DNA of 64,000 nucleotides. Source: Tetrahymena elliotti 4EA (lineage: Eukaryota; Ciliophora; Oligohymenophorea; Hymenostomatida; Tetrahymenidae). Location of the stretch: the NCBI GenBank assembly GCA_000231825.2, contig JH720308.1, forward strand, positions 248,001-312,000, written 5' to 3'. Position numbers and translations under genes: made by a program. The notes below the pieces were generated by a model that saw only the letters and a list, made by a program, of their open reading frames with translations, made no database searches and was not told the DNA's origin. The first letter of the stretch is position 1. Every line of letters starts with the position of its first letter. Positions 35,788 through 48,653 of the stretch are shown here, in pieces.

Positions 35788-37770
35788 ATGATAAAAGAAT
35801 AAAAATGGATCTCTAAAAGGATAGATAAGTTCATTGTTGTGAATAAATTGTTTGGAAAAAATAATTTAGGAAAAATATTTAGAGGTTTTGTTGAAAATGA
35901 TAAGGAGAAGCCTTTTTTAGTCAAGCAGATTAAGCAGTTTCATATGTAATTTATGGATAATGAAATAAAGAAATAAGCTAAAAAGTAAAGAATCTAGAGA
36001 GTAAATGTATTTAGGGTTTCAATTATTTATGAATTTAAAAATATTTTTAATCCCAAACAATTTAAAAGTAAAAATAAATAAACCTTCTTTTAGTTTTTAA
36101 GATTCTTCTCTCTTTACTTTACCAATAAATAAATATTGTGTTTTTTCATAAGATATTTAAAGGAAATTTTTTTCTTAAATATTGATCTCACATAATATTT
36201 AATTAATCAAGAAAAAATTTAGCTTTCAATAGTTGTTACTTAAATGAAATTTTTCTAAAATTTTTATCATTTTTCTCTTACTTCAATTTTTACTCTTTTT
36301 AAAATAGATTTTGTCAAAATTTATGGTATTTCAAGTACCATAAATCATGTTTACATTTTTGAAGAATATTGCAATGAAGAAAGTTTATGGGATTACTTAA
36401 GAAAAAAAAAAATGAAGGATACAGACTAAGTGAAGCAGTAGCTATTAAAATTTTCAAACATATTGTAGAAGGATTCAAAGAACTTTAAAAACATTAGATT
36501 ATTCATGGATGTATTTTTCCAAAACTTTTCTCTTTATCCCTATGTAGCTCCATAAAAATTAGAGGGAGTCAGATTTTCATCAAATTGTGATATTTGGAGT
36601 GTTGATATTATCTTATTCGAAATGATTTATGGAAAGCTCCCTTGGATGGGAACTTCATAAATCTCATTATTTTTAAACATAAAATAAAAGTCTTTAATAT
36701 TTCCATCTGAACCTGTTAGAAGTGAAAAAATAAAGAGTTTAATTAAGTGTATGTTGCAATTCAAAGAAGAAGATAGAATTTCTTAGTAAGAACTTTTCAA
36801 TCATGAATAATTATAGGAGATCGTAAGCTTTTATAAGAAAGTGCTCTTTTACTAGAAATCAGTAAAGATGATTTAGAGAAATCTATTATAGAAAATAAAG
36901 ATTATATTTAAACTAATTTGGTTATTAACAACTACTTAATAGAAGACATATAAGAAGAAGAAGAAAGTGATGAAAAAAATTCAAAGTAATCTGGCCCTAC
37001 AAAATATAATAATTTAACATAGAGAGCTTCATTAGTAATGAGTAAACGCTGAATAGATAGTATAGTAGCAAATTAAGTATGAAATACTCCTTTAAAGAAT
37101 TCTTTAAATCAACAAATATTTTCTTTTTGAAGGAAATATTAGTATCTTTTACAACTTTGTTATTCTAAAAATTATTGATTCTTTCAACTCCAGAAGACTT
37201 TACATAAGTAGTAGCCTATATTTTCTTATTATTTTTGCAATCAGTAAGCATTATAACATACATCTAGAGAGTCTTAATAAAATGCTTTCATCATAGCAAT
37301 GTGATTTCAACCCTTCAATATGGAATCATTATCAATAGTCAAATGAATTTATTTAGACTTAAAAAATCATCATTAAAGATATCTATTACTGCAAGAAGTT
37401 CTTCAAAGAATTTTTTAAAAAAACCTCAGAAAATGTTGAAAAAGATCCTTCTATTGAAAGCTTAAAGACATTTGAAGAAATCTTGAATGATAAATTAAAA
37501 GATAGTTCAATTTTTAAATAAGTTTATAAACAAACATTAAAAGAACTGTTAAATCACTTGAAGGAATAAATACCATCAACAAATAAAAAGGATATACTGA
37601 TCATTATTCGTTTTTTAATTATTTGCCAAAATCTTTATAAAGAAATGAAGAATACTAATTTTGACTTCAATAAATTTTATGAATAAATAGATAACTCCTT
37701 ATTTCCTTATTGATAAAATTAAGAATGATATGTTATAAATTGGATCAACCTAGTTAATGAAACAAAGAAA
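35788..37770 (+). pseudogene. decayed tandem copy of the ULK-like kinase
   Basis: Colinear with 32431-34522 from the ATG (35788) through the intron and most of the C-terminal region, but disabled. The Gly loop reads GKNNLGKI instead of GKGAFGTV. A poly-A run near 36400-36412 shifts the frame. After IIHG the sequence jumps to the region after the activation segment, so HRD, DFG and the activation loop (roughly 150 bp) are missing. Another frame break follows near 36570, with further ones later. The open stretches read as recognisable kinase subdomains (for example DIWSVDIILFEMIYGKLPW). An earlier TGA near 37711 truncates the end. Even if translated, no active kinase is possible. Confidence 0.87.
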
Positions 37771-39038
37771 AGCAAGCACCCTTAAGATAAAATATCTTAA
37801 ATTTAATATTTCGAACTTAAAAATATAAGAAATAAAAAAAATGAATATGAATTGGGTTAGAATTTTAATTTATTAATGATTAAATCTAAATTCATGAGAC
37901 AATATTTAATTATTTAAATTAGGAGTAAATATTATTTTAGATAGATACTTCAAGAGTATCCTTCAAAATAAGTATTAATATATCCTTAATCATTTAATAA
38001 AAAATAAAGTAATTTACCATAGGTTAAGAAAATACTCACTTATCAATTTAAAAATATCTTAAATTTGGATTTATGGAGACCTAGTTTTGAATTAAATATT
38101 ATTTAATCGACAAAAAATTTAAATATGAAATCAATTTTTTTTCCTTTTCTTTCAAACATATTAAATTTTTTTTCTATCTCATTCATTCATTCTTGACTTT
38201 CAATATTCTAAATTATTTCTAAATAATCCTAATTCTAATAATATTCAAGATAATTTAACTTACATTTTATATTATTCTTTTTGTTTTAATGAAAAATTTT
38301 AATAAATCTTTAAGAAGTGATTTGACTTCTTTTTGGGTATTTTTGTTTGAAGAATATAAAATTTTTAATAAATAAATTGAATATCTAATATTTGAGATTG
38401 AATAAATTTCAGCCAACCAATAATGGCTTATAAAATGACAAATTTAAATCCATAAAATTAATAAAATTAGCAGTAAAAATTATTTGAGATATTAATCACG
38501 TTAAGATGACCAGAGAATCCTTGTTTTATCATAATGTTTAGATTTTACATTACATACAAAATATAAAATATGCTTTTGTAATTTATTAGAAATGTTATTA
38601 ATATTATTTATCTTTTTTAATTGTTATTAGGTATTTTTTATAAATTTAATTATGAATACTAATCATATATATCATTAATAGTATCATTTGATATTAGATT
38701 TTAATTGTTTAGAAAATTTAATCAATCATAAATTAATTGAATGATAATAAATACATCCAATCACATAAAACTGTTGAATTAAATAAAGGCAAAAAAAGGT
38801 TTAAGTTGTTATTTAACGAAAGTAAACATTTCAATTAAGAAAAATATAAGATAGGAAATCTTACATTTTTAAATATAGATATAAATTTTGGATAAATCCC
38901 AATAAAAAAGGCAATTTATCAACTAGCAGAGTTAGAAGAATAAATTTACTTAAGTATAACAAAGTCTATAAAAATAAATTTAGTTGATTATTTATAAAAT
39001 CTGTTGAGAATATATCATAATTTAGTGCATATTTGATT
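37771..39038. promoter_or_regulatory. AT-rich spacer upstream of the coiled-coil gene
   Basis: About 1.3 kb of AT-rich sequence with no coding frame. It presumably contains the promoter of the large downstream gene. Confidence 0.35.
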
Positions 39039-42000
39039 ATGGATCAAAATTAATCTCCTAATTAAAGAAGGATTTTATCTCCTTCTCCAACTCGGAGTAT
39101 ATCACCAGCTTCATCCAATTAAATTTAAATGAATTTGTCTCCAAAAACATAAATGAATTAGGCTAAATCAAGTATAGAAAAAGCAACGAAACCTCTTTTT
39201 AACATACTTCGTAAGATGATGGATGATTTAGGAAAACAGATTAGCCAAGCAAGTTAAAATGATTAAGTTATCTCAATATCAGACCTTCAAAATCAGAGTC
39301 TCACAGTATATACATTTTAATATGAGAATTAAAATTCTTAAATATTTTTAAATTTATTAATTGATGAAAATGTTGTTCTAGAAATTAAAAATTTTTGATT
39401 TTAATTATCATCATTGTCTAACTCCTTCTTTATTTTATAGGAATATTAAAGATAGTTTGAGAATTTTTGCTTCTAACTAATGAAATTTACTTTGGAATAC
39501 TCATTCACTGATAATGAAATAAAAATACCACTTAATGGAAATTTAAAGGATGGAATAAAAAATAAATTATTAGTCTATTTGCATCACGTTAAATAGCACT
39601 TTCAATTGAAAAAAAAGAGTAGTCTTAAAATATTGATGAATAAACTCTTTTCAGCTGAGTAAAACAAAATGGGTTATGATTTTGATGATTCTGATGACGA
39701 AGGATTTTTTGATGGCTAATCAGAAAAAGAATCTATTATGACAGAGTCTTAAATATAACTAATCAAGATTAGCAATGTAAAATAAAGTTTCATTTTAAAA
39801 ATATATAATTGTGTCATCATATTATTGTGGGAGACTTTTATTTCTTACTAAGATTTACCAGCTCATTAATTTAATAAATTACTTTTAATAATTAGAGAGC
39901 AAGCTCTATGAATTTTGATGATGAATTTGAGAATTCTGGTCCTTTAAAAAAAAAGCTAGGAGATGCTATGCAAAAAATTAAGGATCTAGAATTTAAGCTC
40001 AAAAATAGAGAAGAAACAGTCTAAGTATTAACGACAGGGTATGTAAAAGATATTTAACATATGAAAGAAATGCTTTTTAGATAAGCTAATTTGGACGATT
40101 TAGAGTTTTATGAAGTTTAATACTTTGATAGCTCCAGCATTATTGATGAAAAAACTAGATTAATTCTAAACGATAAACTTAAGGATTTAAAAATTTAATT
40201 TGATAAAAAAACATAAGACCTCATCAAAAAGATAATTGTTTTAAGTAATGAAGTAGAAAGATTAAAGAAACTGGCTAATGTAGGTGGAGGATCAGGAGGA
40301 GATCAAGGGGTAATAGATGCTGTTAAAAAAGTGTTTGTTTTGGAAGAAAGTCCTTATAAGATATGGAAAGCAATTTAAGATATAAAAGGCAACTAATTCC
40401 TTTTCAATGTTTTTGAGTAACAAAGACCAGAATATGGCATTAACTACAAGGAGGTAAACAAAATGCTCATGAATAAAAAGGTATATGAAAAAGAGTACAA
40501 TGAATACAAAGCATAAATCGATGACCAAGTCTGCAATTTAATCAGTAAAACTTCTTAAGGATTATAAGATTTATAGTAAGAACTGTAAGAGAAAGAAAGA
40601 ATCATAGAAGAACTTAACTAATAGCTTGCTAATAAAGTTGAAGAAGATAAATAAGAGCATATTTAAAAGATGTAAGAGATTTTAGCTTAAAAAGAAATTG
40701 AATGTAAATTATTTTTTCATTTTTTGTTTTTGAGGAAATATTTTAAAAATTCAAATAAAATTTAAAGAAAAAATATTCATTTCAAGCTCAATTTTATGAA
40801 TTAAAGAATCGATTTCTTTTAAATAAATTAAATTAAAACTCTTAGAGATTAAATCTATTGAAATTATTCTTCAAAAATTATATGATATTTTTCAATTTTG
40901 ACAATAAATTTTTATTTTTAATAGAGTATGAGAAGTATGAAAAGCAAAAGTCAGAATATATTAGCTAATATGAGTAGGAAGAATTGGAAAAAGATAGACT
41001 TAGGGGTGTGTGGCTAAGATGGGCCTGTGTTAATATGGTGCTAAAAGCATCTAAATTATCAAACACAGAGTCTTTAAAATCAGAAATAAAGAAAATATTA
41101 TTTAACAATTCTTATCAAATAGAGGCTGAATAAAGAGTTTAAAAAGAAATTGAAAACCTAAAAGCAGAAAATAAAAATCTTTAAACATAACTTGATTAGT
41201 TTAATGTTGAAAAGATATTAACTAGTGAAGAAGTATAAACTAATAGTGATAGAATTAAGCAACTATAAGGAAAGCTATAAGAATAAGCAACATATATCAC
41301 AACCCTAAAAAGTGAAAACCTCGAATTAAACACCAAAAAATCGATACTAGATATTGCACTTAAGCAAGTCTATAGCAAAATAGGTAAATTATCAGCTCAA
41401 ATTTTGAGGGATTAATTTTTTTTATTCTTAATAGGTATGAAGCTTACTGATCAGCAATTTGAAGACCTTGATCTTGACAATGAAAAGAAGCTTTCTACTA
41501 AAGAATTTATGAAGAAAATTAAAGCTGTTGATAAAAAATAATTTAGGGCTATCAGAGAATCTTAGACTGCTCAAGAAAAAGTAAATTATTCAAGTTTATT
41601 TTTATAGATATTTATCAAAAAATTATTTTAATAGGTTGTTGAGGCTAAGAATTTAATGTTTCAATAAGACCTGATTAAAAACTAAGAAATTTAAACAATA
41701 ACATATGGTGTTAATACAAAATTTGAAGATTTTATCAAGTAAATTGAGCAAGATTTAGAAGATTAAGGAAACTAAGAAGATATTGAAAAACTTATATCTC
41801 AAGGAAGTGAATAAAAAGAAGAAAATTAAAATGATGAAAATGATGGAGAACATGAATAGTAATCAGGAGTAAAAGAAGGAAGAAATGTGGAAACATCAGA
41901 TCAATAAACATAAACAGAATTATTACAGTAGGAAATACAAGAATATCTTTCAAGAATTGATGAACTTAAAGAAGAAAATTATAGCCTAAGAGAAGAAATT

Positions 42001-44402
42001 GAAAAATTTTAGAATGAAAATAAAGAAATAACTTCGTAAATAGAAAATGTTAAAAATTAGAGAGATTAGGCTGAAAAGAAACTTAGAGACACTTTAGGAT
42101 AAGAAGGATTTAAAAATAGCTTGCAAAATACTAATAAGTAATAAATTGGATCTAACTAATAATAAGGATAAGGCTACCAAGCTAATAATGAAAATACTCC
42201 TTAGTAAAGAGGCAGTGTAGTTAATTAAAGCAATTAATCAAGTGCTTTTAACACTCCCAGAAAAAGCTTACAAAATAGTCATACAAAGATTAATTACAAG
42301 AAAGACTAAGACACATAAGGAGCAAATAATAAGAATGTGATCAAAGAAGAAGGTAGCTAGGGAATTAAAAATAATAATCCTTCTAACAAAAAAATATCAA
42401 AAGGTTCTAATAGCAAAATAGTAAATGGAGTAGAAAGTTATACTAACTCATCAAGAGATGCAATAAATGGCAATTCAAATAGTAATCCTAGCTCTGTGCC
42501 TCATCATCATTCCTTCTCAACAAATCAAAGATAGTCAATTTCAAAAGTAGATTAAACTGGAGCCATGAACTCAAGTACATTAAATAAAAACAGTGCTAGC
42601 AACAGCAATAAAAATATAAGAAATGAAAATGGTGAAATAATATCTGTTTCAAAATAAGATATTCAAGGAGACATAACTGCCTAAAGAAGAGTGTCAAACC
42701 CAGATTAATAAAACTAATAATAGAATGCCTATCAACCTGGAAATGAAGATAGATCAGACGAAGATGATTACTTTGAAGATCAACCAGACTACACAAATAG
42801 AGATGTAAATAAAATTTAAAACAATATTCTTAAAATTATTTTTTTATTAATTTCAGAATAGTGATGAAAAGCAAGGTGCAGGAAAATTAAATGATAAGAC
42901 TCTTAAACGTGAGCTTGCTAATCATACAGCAAGGAAAAGAAAGTAAGTATATTTATTTAATCTAAATAATTGTTAAGTTAAAACAAATAAATAAATATTA
43001 AAAGTAAAAAGAGAGTATTTGAGAGATTATTCTAGGATTCCAAAGACAAGTAAGATAGAATGGATGAGCTCAAAAGATAATTATAGAAGTTAGAGACATT
43101 CCACTGGGAGGAAGTCCTATCAATCCTTAATTTATATTCAAGTAATTTCAACTAAATTTTTTTATTTAATAATTTAAATGAATTATAAAAATAGAATAAC
43201 TGCATGAAGAATATAGATAATCACCTGAAGAATTTATTAGATTAGAGTAAATTGATTTGAAATTTATTTTTAATAATTTCTTATTTTTTTTAATAGACAT
43301 AATAAGAGCCCTCGAGAGAGTCAAATCAACTAAATGAATTAAAGTTTTTTGTAAAATAATGATATGAAAAGACTTAATATTAGATAAAATTACCCAGATA
43401 TACAAGCATACACATAAAATAATAAATTCCCTTGTATAAATCCAAGTCCTATCTAAGGTGGTCGTGCTGAATACTACTTTAAAAGATAAAAAGATACTAG
43501 CTACTATAATATAAAAAATACTACCTAAAATAATTAATAATTTGTATAAAATTCTTAAGTAGCTGATAAAATCTAAGAAGGAGACTTCAATGCTACATTT
43601 ACAGAGTTGAATTAAGAAAACTATGAAAGAAGAAAGCAGTATCTTGAATAAGTTTTTGAGTCCTTTAGAAAGCATACTAACAGAATGAATTTAAGTAACA
43701 GAAAAGAGTAAAGCAGTGAAATGAAGGTAGTTTTAAATGAGTCTTTAACTTCTTCCAGAAAAAAATATCTTTCTCATGCAAGACCAAAAACCAGAGATGT
43801 GTCAAACTTTGAAGAAAATTTATACTCTTCAAATGTTAATAATTCAAATTACAACCATATTTAACACTAATACAATACTCAAGCAGATTAGCCATTATTA
43901 TAATCTAATTTATATGATGAGCCTTATAATCAATATCATTACAACCACAAATCTGAAGACCCTTTGAAGAAAAGTAAATTAAAAATTTTGTCAAAAAAAT
44001 ATTAATGGTTTTATTAAATATATAATTACAGTTGATTAGCAAATTAAGAAACTTAAACCACTCTCGTAATAATATAAAAGTTAAAGTAACAACTAGTAAC
44101 ACGTAACCCCATAAGATTCTGCAAGATTATAAAATAATATTATGTAAATTTTATTTTCTTTTCTTACCATTCTTAAAAATAATTTGTTAAATAGAAAAGA
44201 TAAATACGCTTTACAGAAAGTAAGATAGGAGATTAGCTCTGCTAATACTAGTTTAAATCCTAAGCACAGATAAACAAATGGAGGAGATAACAATGTTTTT
44301 CTTCCTGAATCAATTTTGAATTTAGTTAAAAAGAGTAAATAGCAATAGAATACACAAAATAATTAAAATTAATAGCAATAATTTGAATTTCATCATTATT
44401 GA
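39039..44402 (+). CDS. very large coiled-coil and Asn/Gln-rich protein, family unknown
   Basis: ATG at 39039, final TGA at 44400-44402. Supported in-phase exons are 39039-39305, 39441-39776, 39896-40703, 40925-41383, 41435-41580, 41635-42804 and 42857-42942. Further exons run to the end (from about 43026 through KDKYALQKVRQEISS near 44200); those boundaries are not resolved. The product exceeds about 1,400 aa. The start is Ser/Pro-rich (RRILSPSPTRSISP). Long acidic coiled coils follow, with a conserved-looking island VWLRWACVNMVLKASKL near 41005-41060. There is then a disordered Asn/Ser/Gln stretch, another coiled coil (RVFERLFQDSKDKQD) and a Gln-rich end. It is probably a cytoskeletal or ciliary structural protein, but this is inference. 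Two adjacent genes rather than one cannot be excluded. Confidence 0.6.
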
Positions 44403-45277
44403 ATTATTTCATTTAAAATATAAACATTCAATTGAAGTATCAATTGATTTAAATCAAAAAAAGATAGAAAAGATAAGAGATATTTCTTTTTTTGAATTTA
44501 TTAAAAAAGTAAACAAATATTATTATAATAAATAATTGTAATTAATATAAGTATTGTATATATTGATTTATTTGAAATTTCTCAAAAAATAATATTTTTT
44601 TTTTGCTTGATATTTTTATAAGGTAAAATATCCATATATCCATTCTAAAACATAAACCTAAGATTCACTTTTATTGGTTAAAAGTAATATTTTATCAAAT
44701 ATGTTCATTCTAAATTTTAACTATCTAGTATATTATTTGTGTTAAACATAAACTTTATTTCCTAATTTTAATTTTCACTCCATATTAAAATAGATAAGCA
44801 TAACATTTATTTTACATTTTTTTAAATCTTTAAAAGTAAATATGAAAGATATTTCTTCTTAAATTTCACAGTTATATCAAAAAAACATAAAATTAACAAA
44901 TAATTGTAATTTATAGAAGTTTTCTAAATATTTATTAGAAATATTATCAAAAAATAAATCTAAAAAAGTTTGATTGCTCAAATCCCTAATAATTGGTTCA
45001 TTTAAAATTATGTCAAATAAGAAATCTTAAAATTATTTATTTTGCTTGAAAATTTAATTTAGTAAAAATGAAATAGAAACTTCATTTGTGACAAAAAATA
45101 GGATTTGTTTATTTTTATTTAAAATTATTTTTTATAAAATATTTGTTTAAGAAAAATAAAGAGAATATTTTGAAGTGAAAATAATAATTTTTAACTTGAG
45201 TGTAGACAATATGCGTTAAACATAATATTTACAAATTTTAATTTTAGAATAATTTTAATAAAATGTTTGAACTGATT
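44403..45277. other. convergent AT-rich spacer
   Basis: About 900 bp between the 3' ends of the large coiled-coil gene (+) and the rhomboid-like gene (-). It is very AT-rich, and nothing was recognised. Confidence 0.4.
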
Positions 45278-46321
45278 TCATTTAAACAATACACAAGGTG
45301 CAAGTTCTTTTCTGTATTATGCATCTATGGTAGTGATAAAATATGCCATAGCTCCTATGCCACCAATAATTAACAAATAAGCAAATTTTTGTAAACATTT
45401 TAATTTATTATTGTCAGTATTTACAAATGTGAATGTAATAACAAAACCAAGGATGTAACTAAATGGTAAATTTATAGAATCAGATTCATCATCAAGCAAG
45501 AAAAGCATAAAGGCTGCTATAATTATCCAAGCAAAGTTTTTAACATGTGACTTTCTATTCTCACCCATATAACTGTAATGCTCAATCATGTAAATTGTAT
45601 TCATACCGTATAAGCCATAAATACTAGCACTTGCTCCTGCATATACCTTCTAAGTTTTAAATAAAATTCCAAAGAAATTTCCTACTACTCCCACAAAAAA
45701 GAAAGTGAATAAATATTTCTTAGCACCATAGTAATTTTCACATACAAATCCAAAAATTAATGATGTGAAGATATTCATAAATAGTTGAATTACATCGTCA
45801 TATGTAAGCAAACTTAAAAATAGACGATGATATTAATAACTCTATGTTAATGCAGGGGTGTATCTTCCTCCTAATTCAAATGCAGCACACTCTCCTAAAG
45901 TCAAACATTTTGATTGTCTTATCTATTATTCAGTATAATATTAAGGACAAGCCTCTACTTTACTTCTATCAATAACATATGAAACATGGATATACAAAAT
46001 AATAGATCCAATAACTTAAACTAAAATTAAAAAGCATGTCCAAGATTTAAATGAAAAAGAAGGAAATAGTGTTAATAAAACACTTTCTCCATGCTAGGCA
46101 CTCTATAATCCCTAAGAGTCAAAATCTCTCTCATCTTCATCCTCAAATTAATTATGCCCTCCTTATTCCTTCAAAGCTTTCTCCCTTTTTTGCTATTTTG
46201 TCATTTTAAACCTTTTTTCTAAATCAGAAGGCTCTTCAGCTTTGTTATTATTTTCTTCAGATGCCAGCTCTATATCCTTTAAAACATCTTTTTCTTTTTA
46301 TGAACTATCTTAAGTCGACAT
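45278..46321 (-). CDS. rhomboid-like membrane protein lacking the catalytic histidine
   Basis: A single exon of 348 codons, ATG at 46321 and TGA at 45278-45280, encoding 347 aa. An acidic cytosolic N-terminus of about 100 residues precedes several membrane spans. The rhomboid pattern is clear: YQYHRLFLSLLTYDDVIQLFMNIF corresponds to the HxxxN helix, then GFVCENYYGAKKYL, then GASASIYGLYG with the serine at residue 231. The conserved helix-2 His is replaced by Gln (VIQLFMN). The helix-6 position that normally carries the catalytic His reads INLPFSYILGF. The Ser is therefore kept but the dyad appears broken, so it may act as a non-catalytic rhomboid (iRhom/Derlin-like chaperone role). The GxSx helix and overall length make the family call good. 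Confidence 0.82.
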
Positions 46322-47111
46322 TTTATTTTTTTATTTAATTTTAATTTGAAAGTCAATCAATAATATTGACTACTATTTTAATAACAGACCTTGATTTAAA
46401 TGATAAATAGAATTACAATAAACTAAAGTGCTTGTTTTTTATTTTTTGTTTGATTTCTTTTTTTTATTATTTTAGTAGTTAACAAGACCATATGAATATT
46501 AATAAATAAAATATTAAAGAAGTTTAAATACATGAACATGCTTTTTTGTCTAAATAATTTAAATAGTTGATACTGTTTTTGAAAAATTCTAAGATATTAA
46601 TTAAAAATATAAATTTTTCTGTTATTAATAAATATAATTTAATCTGATTATTATTTTAATTGTTGTTGGTTCTGTTCATCTAATTATTTTGCTTGTTTTT
46701 TTTATTAATTTTTTAACTTTTATTTTTTATTTTATAAAATTTTTTTGGTAATATTTTATTAAAATTGTTTTTTTTTTTAATTATTTTTATCTATTAATTC
46801 ATTTTATTATTCAATTTATTTAATCTATGTCTTTATTATGAAGGTGTATTTCATTTTTTTAAAAATCAGCATCAATAATCAATAATATCAATTGGCATAA
46901 ATCGTTTTTTTTTACTATATTAAAGATATTAAATTAAAATGGGAGAAAAGAATTTTAATCATTTATTTGATTGTTTTATTTTTTTTAATTTGAAGACGCA
47001 AAGGTCTTGAATATTTGTAATGGTGTTGACTAAGAAGCTTAGAGTAATTGAGTAGTTTTAAGTTATTATTATAAATACTAATAAATAACTTTATTAAAAA
47101 CTTATATTGTG
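46322..47111. other. AT-rich spacer
   Basis: Upstream of the rhomboid-like gene. It has T-rich runs near 46680-46780 and no coding frame. Confidence 0.35.
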
Positions 47112-47271
47112 ATTGCTATAGCTTAATGATAAATAAGTACTAAGTACATTATTTAACTGCAAATGGAACATCCTGAGGATGGGAAGCTATAATTGCAATA
47201 CAATAGTTTTCGTGGTTCCTTTAACAACTTATTTTCATTGTGCTTCTTTGACTTCCGGCATAATTACAAAA
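47112..47271 (+). ncRNA. candidate structured RNA (H/ACA-like layout)
   Basis: A GC-richer island in an AT desert. 47112-47124 (ATTGCTATAGCTT) pairs with 47184-47199 (AAGCTATAATTGCAAT), closing a hairpin. An H-box-like ACAATA follows at 47200-47205. A second small hairpin (47237-47243 with 47258-47264) comes before an ACA at 47266-47268, a few bases from the proposed end. This is the order of an H/ACA snoRNA. It also contains C/D-like boxes (ATGATAA, CTGA), so the class is uncertain. The strand and ends are my best guess. Confidence 0.28.
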
Positions 47272-47914
47272 TTCAAGTTTTGATTTCTTATTTTTTCTTA
47301 CTTTTATTTTTTTTAGAAACTCAATATTATTGTAAATTTTTGTATTTAAATAATTGATTCTAACTGAAATTTATTTATCTAACATTAAAGATAAATATTG
47401 AGATGAATTTATATGAAAATTTTTTGTTTTTCAAAATATTAATTAAAATGATCAATTTTTAAAAAAATTAAAAAGAAAGAAAAATATTTTATTTAAACTT
47501 AAAATAAAAACCAAATTTTCAAAAAAATAAATGAAAAAACGTTTAAAAACAAATGATTTTGAAAAATTAAATAAAATGTTATTCTAAAGTTATCAAAAAA
47601 TTTTAATTTTTTTAATTCTTTGAAAACAAAAAATTTAAAATTATTTCTGAAGAATTTATAAATTAATTAATTTTTTATAAAAAGTGAATTGTAGTAGGTA
47701 CCAAATAAATTTATTGTTTACTTTTGCATTTTAATGAAAGGAATATGCTAACAAAAATTATTGAGAGTTAGATGTTGCAAAGCGTGACCTATATAATTTA
47801 GAATTAAAAAGTTAATCAATTCATTATTCCAAATGAAAATTTAAAAATTTGATTATTATTGATTCAGAGTAAAACATAATCTCAAAAATTATTTTTATTG
47901 AGTAATTAAATATT
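47272..47914. other. AT-rich spacer up to the gap
   Basis: Nothing recognised; it ends at the run of N. Confidence 0.35.
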
Positions 47915-48014
47915 NNNNNNNNNNNNNNNNNNNNNNNNNNNNNNNNNNNNNNNNNNNNNNNNNNNNNNNNNNNNNNNNNNNNNNNNNNNNNNNNNNNNNN
48001 NNNNNNNNNNNNNN
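47915..48014. other. assembly gap (100 N)
   Basis: Exactly 100 N, the usual placeholder for a gap of unknown size. The order across it rests on scaffolding, not on contiguous sequence. Confidence 1.
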
Positions 48015-48122
48015 AATTATTTAATAATCTAAATTTTGTAAGGATTTAACTAGAATTCAATTCACTAATACTCTGCTAAGATTTTATTTTAAGAAACTTA
48101 AATTTCTTAAGAGTTTTATTCA

Positions 48123-48196
48123 GCTCGGGTAGCTCAGTTGGTTAGAGCGTGGGTCTAATAAACCCAAGGTCGAGGGTTCAAGCCCCTCCCGGAGCA
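48123..48196 (+). tRNA. tRNA-Ile (anticodon AAT)
   Basis: A 74-nt cloverleaf. The D stem is GCTC/GAGC, the anticodon stem TGGGT/ACCCA closes a CTAATAA loop (anticodon AAT), and the T arm is GAGGG TTCAAGC CCCTC. The acceptor GCTCGGG pairs with CCGGAGC except for a G5-G68 mismatch. The discriminator is A and CCA is not encoded. The A box (TAGCTCAGTTGG) and B box (GGTTCAAGCCC) match internal Pol III promoters. It is followed directly by T6. Confidence 0.95.
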
Positions 48197-48202
48197 TTTT
48201 TT
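48197..48202 (+). terminator. Pol III T-run terminator of the tRNA gene
   Basis: Six T immediately after the discriminator base, the standard Pol III stop signal. Confidence 0.85.
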
Positions 48203-48653
48203 AATAGTTAAAAAATTTTTTTTATTTATTTTAATAACCCCTTAAAATAAAATTTTTTCTCTAAATAGTTTTGTTTTTTTAGCAAAATATTAATTTGGAT
48301 TTATAATTTTTTACTTTTGTAAATATTTTTAATTTTATAAATGAGTATTTTAGATAGAAATAAGTGAAATAAATAGTACTAATAAATGAAATATGTAAGT
48401 TAATTATTATTATATAAGTAGGTAGATAAAAATAATGTTAAAATACTAAAATTCTTTTTATTTATAATAATTTTTTGTTTAGGAGAGAGGTTAATTACTG
48501 ATAGATTTTAAATATATTTAAAGTTCGGGAATAGTGTTGTTGTCAATTCTTGGTGTTTGTTATTTTGATTAAGATTTAAGTTTTTTAATTTACTATCTAA
48601 AAAAGTTCATGTTTGAGATAGGTTCAAATAAATAAATTAAAGGTAAAGCATGC
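48203..48653. other. AT-rich spacer
   Basis: About 450 bp between the tRNA gene and the 3' end of the PX-domain gene. Nothing recognised. Confidence 0.35.

Noticed and set aside
43166..43675. 169-codon minus-strand open frame with hydrophobic product
   Set aside because: It is antisense to the C-terminal exons of the plus-strand coiled-coil gene, which has far better codon and phase support. The hydrophobic product is what antisense of Lys/Gln-rich coding gives.
47112..47271. Telomerase RNA, U-snRNA, SRP RNA or RNase P RNA
   Set aside because: None of their hallmark motifs is present (no CAACCCCAA template, no Sm-site layout, no GGAAGC/SRP or P-RNA core).
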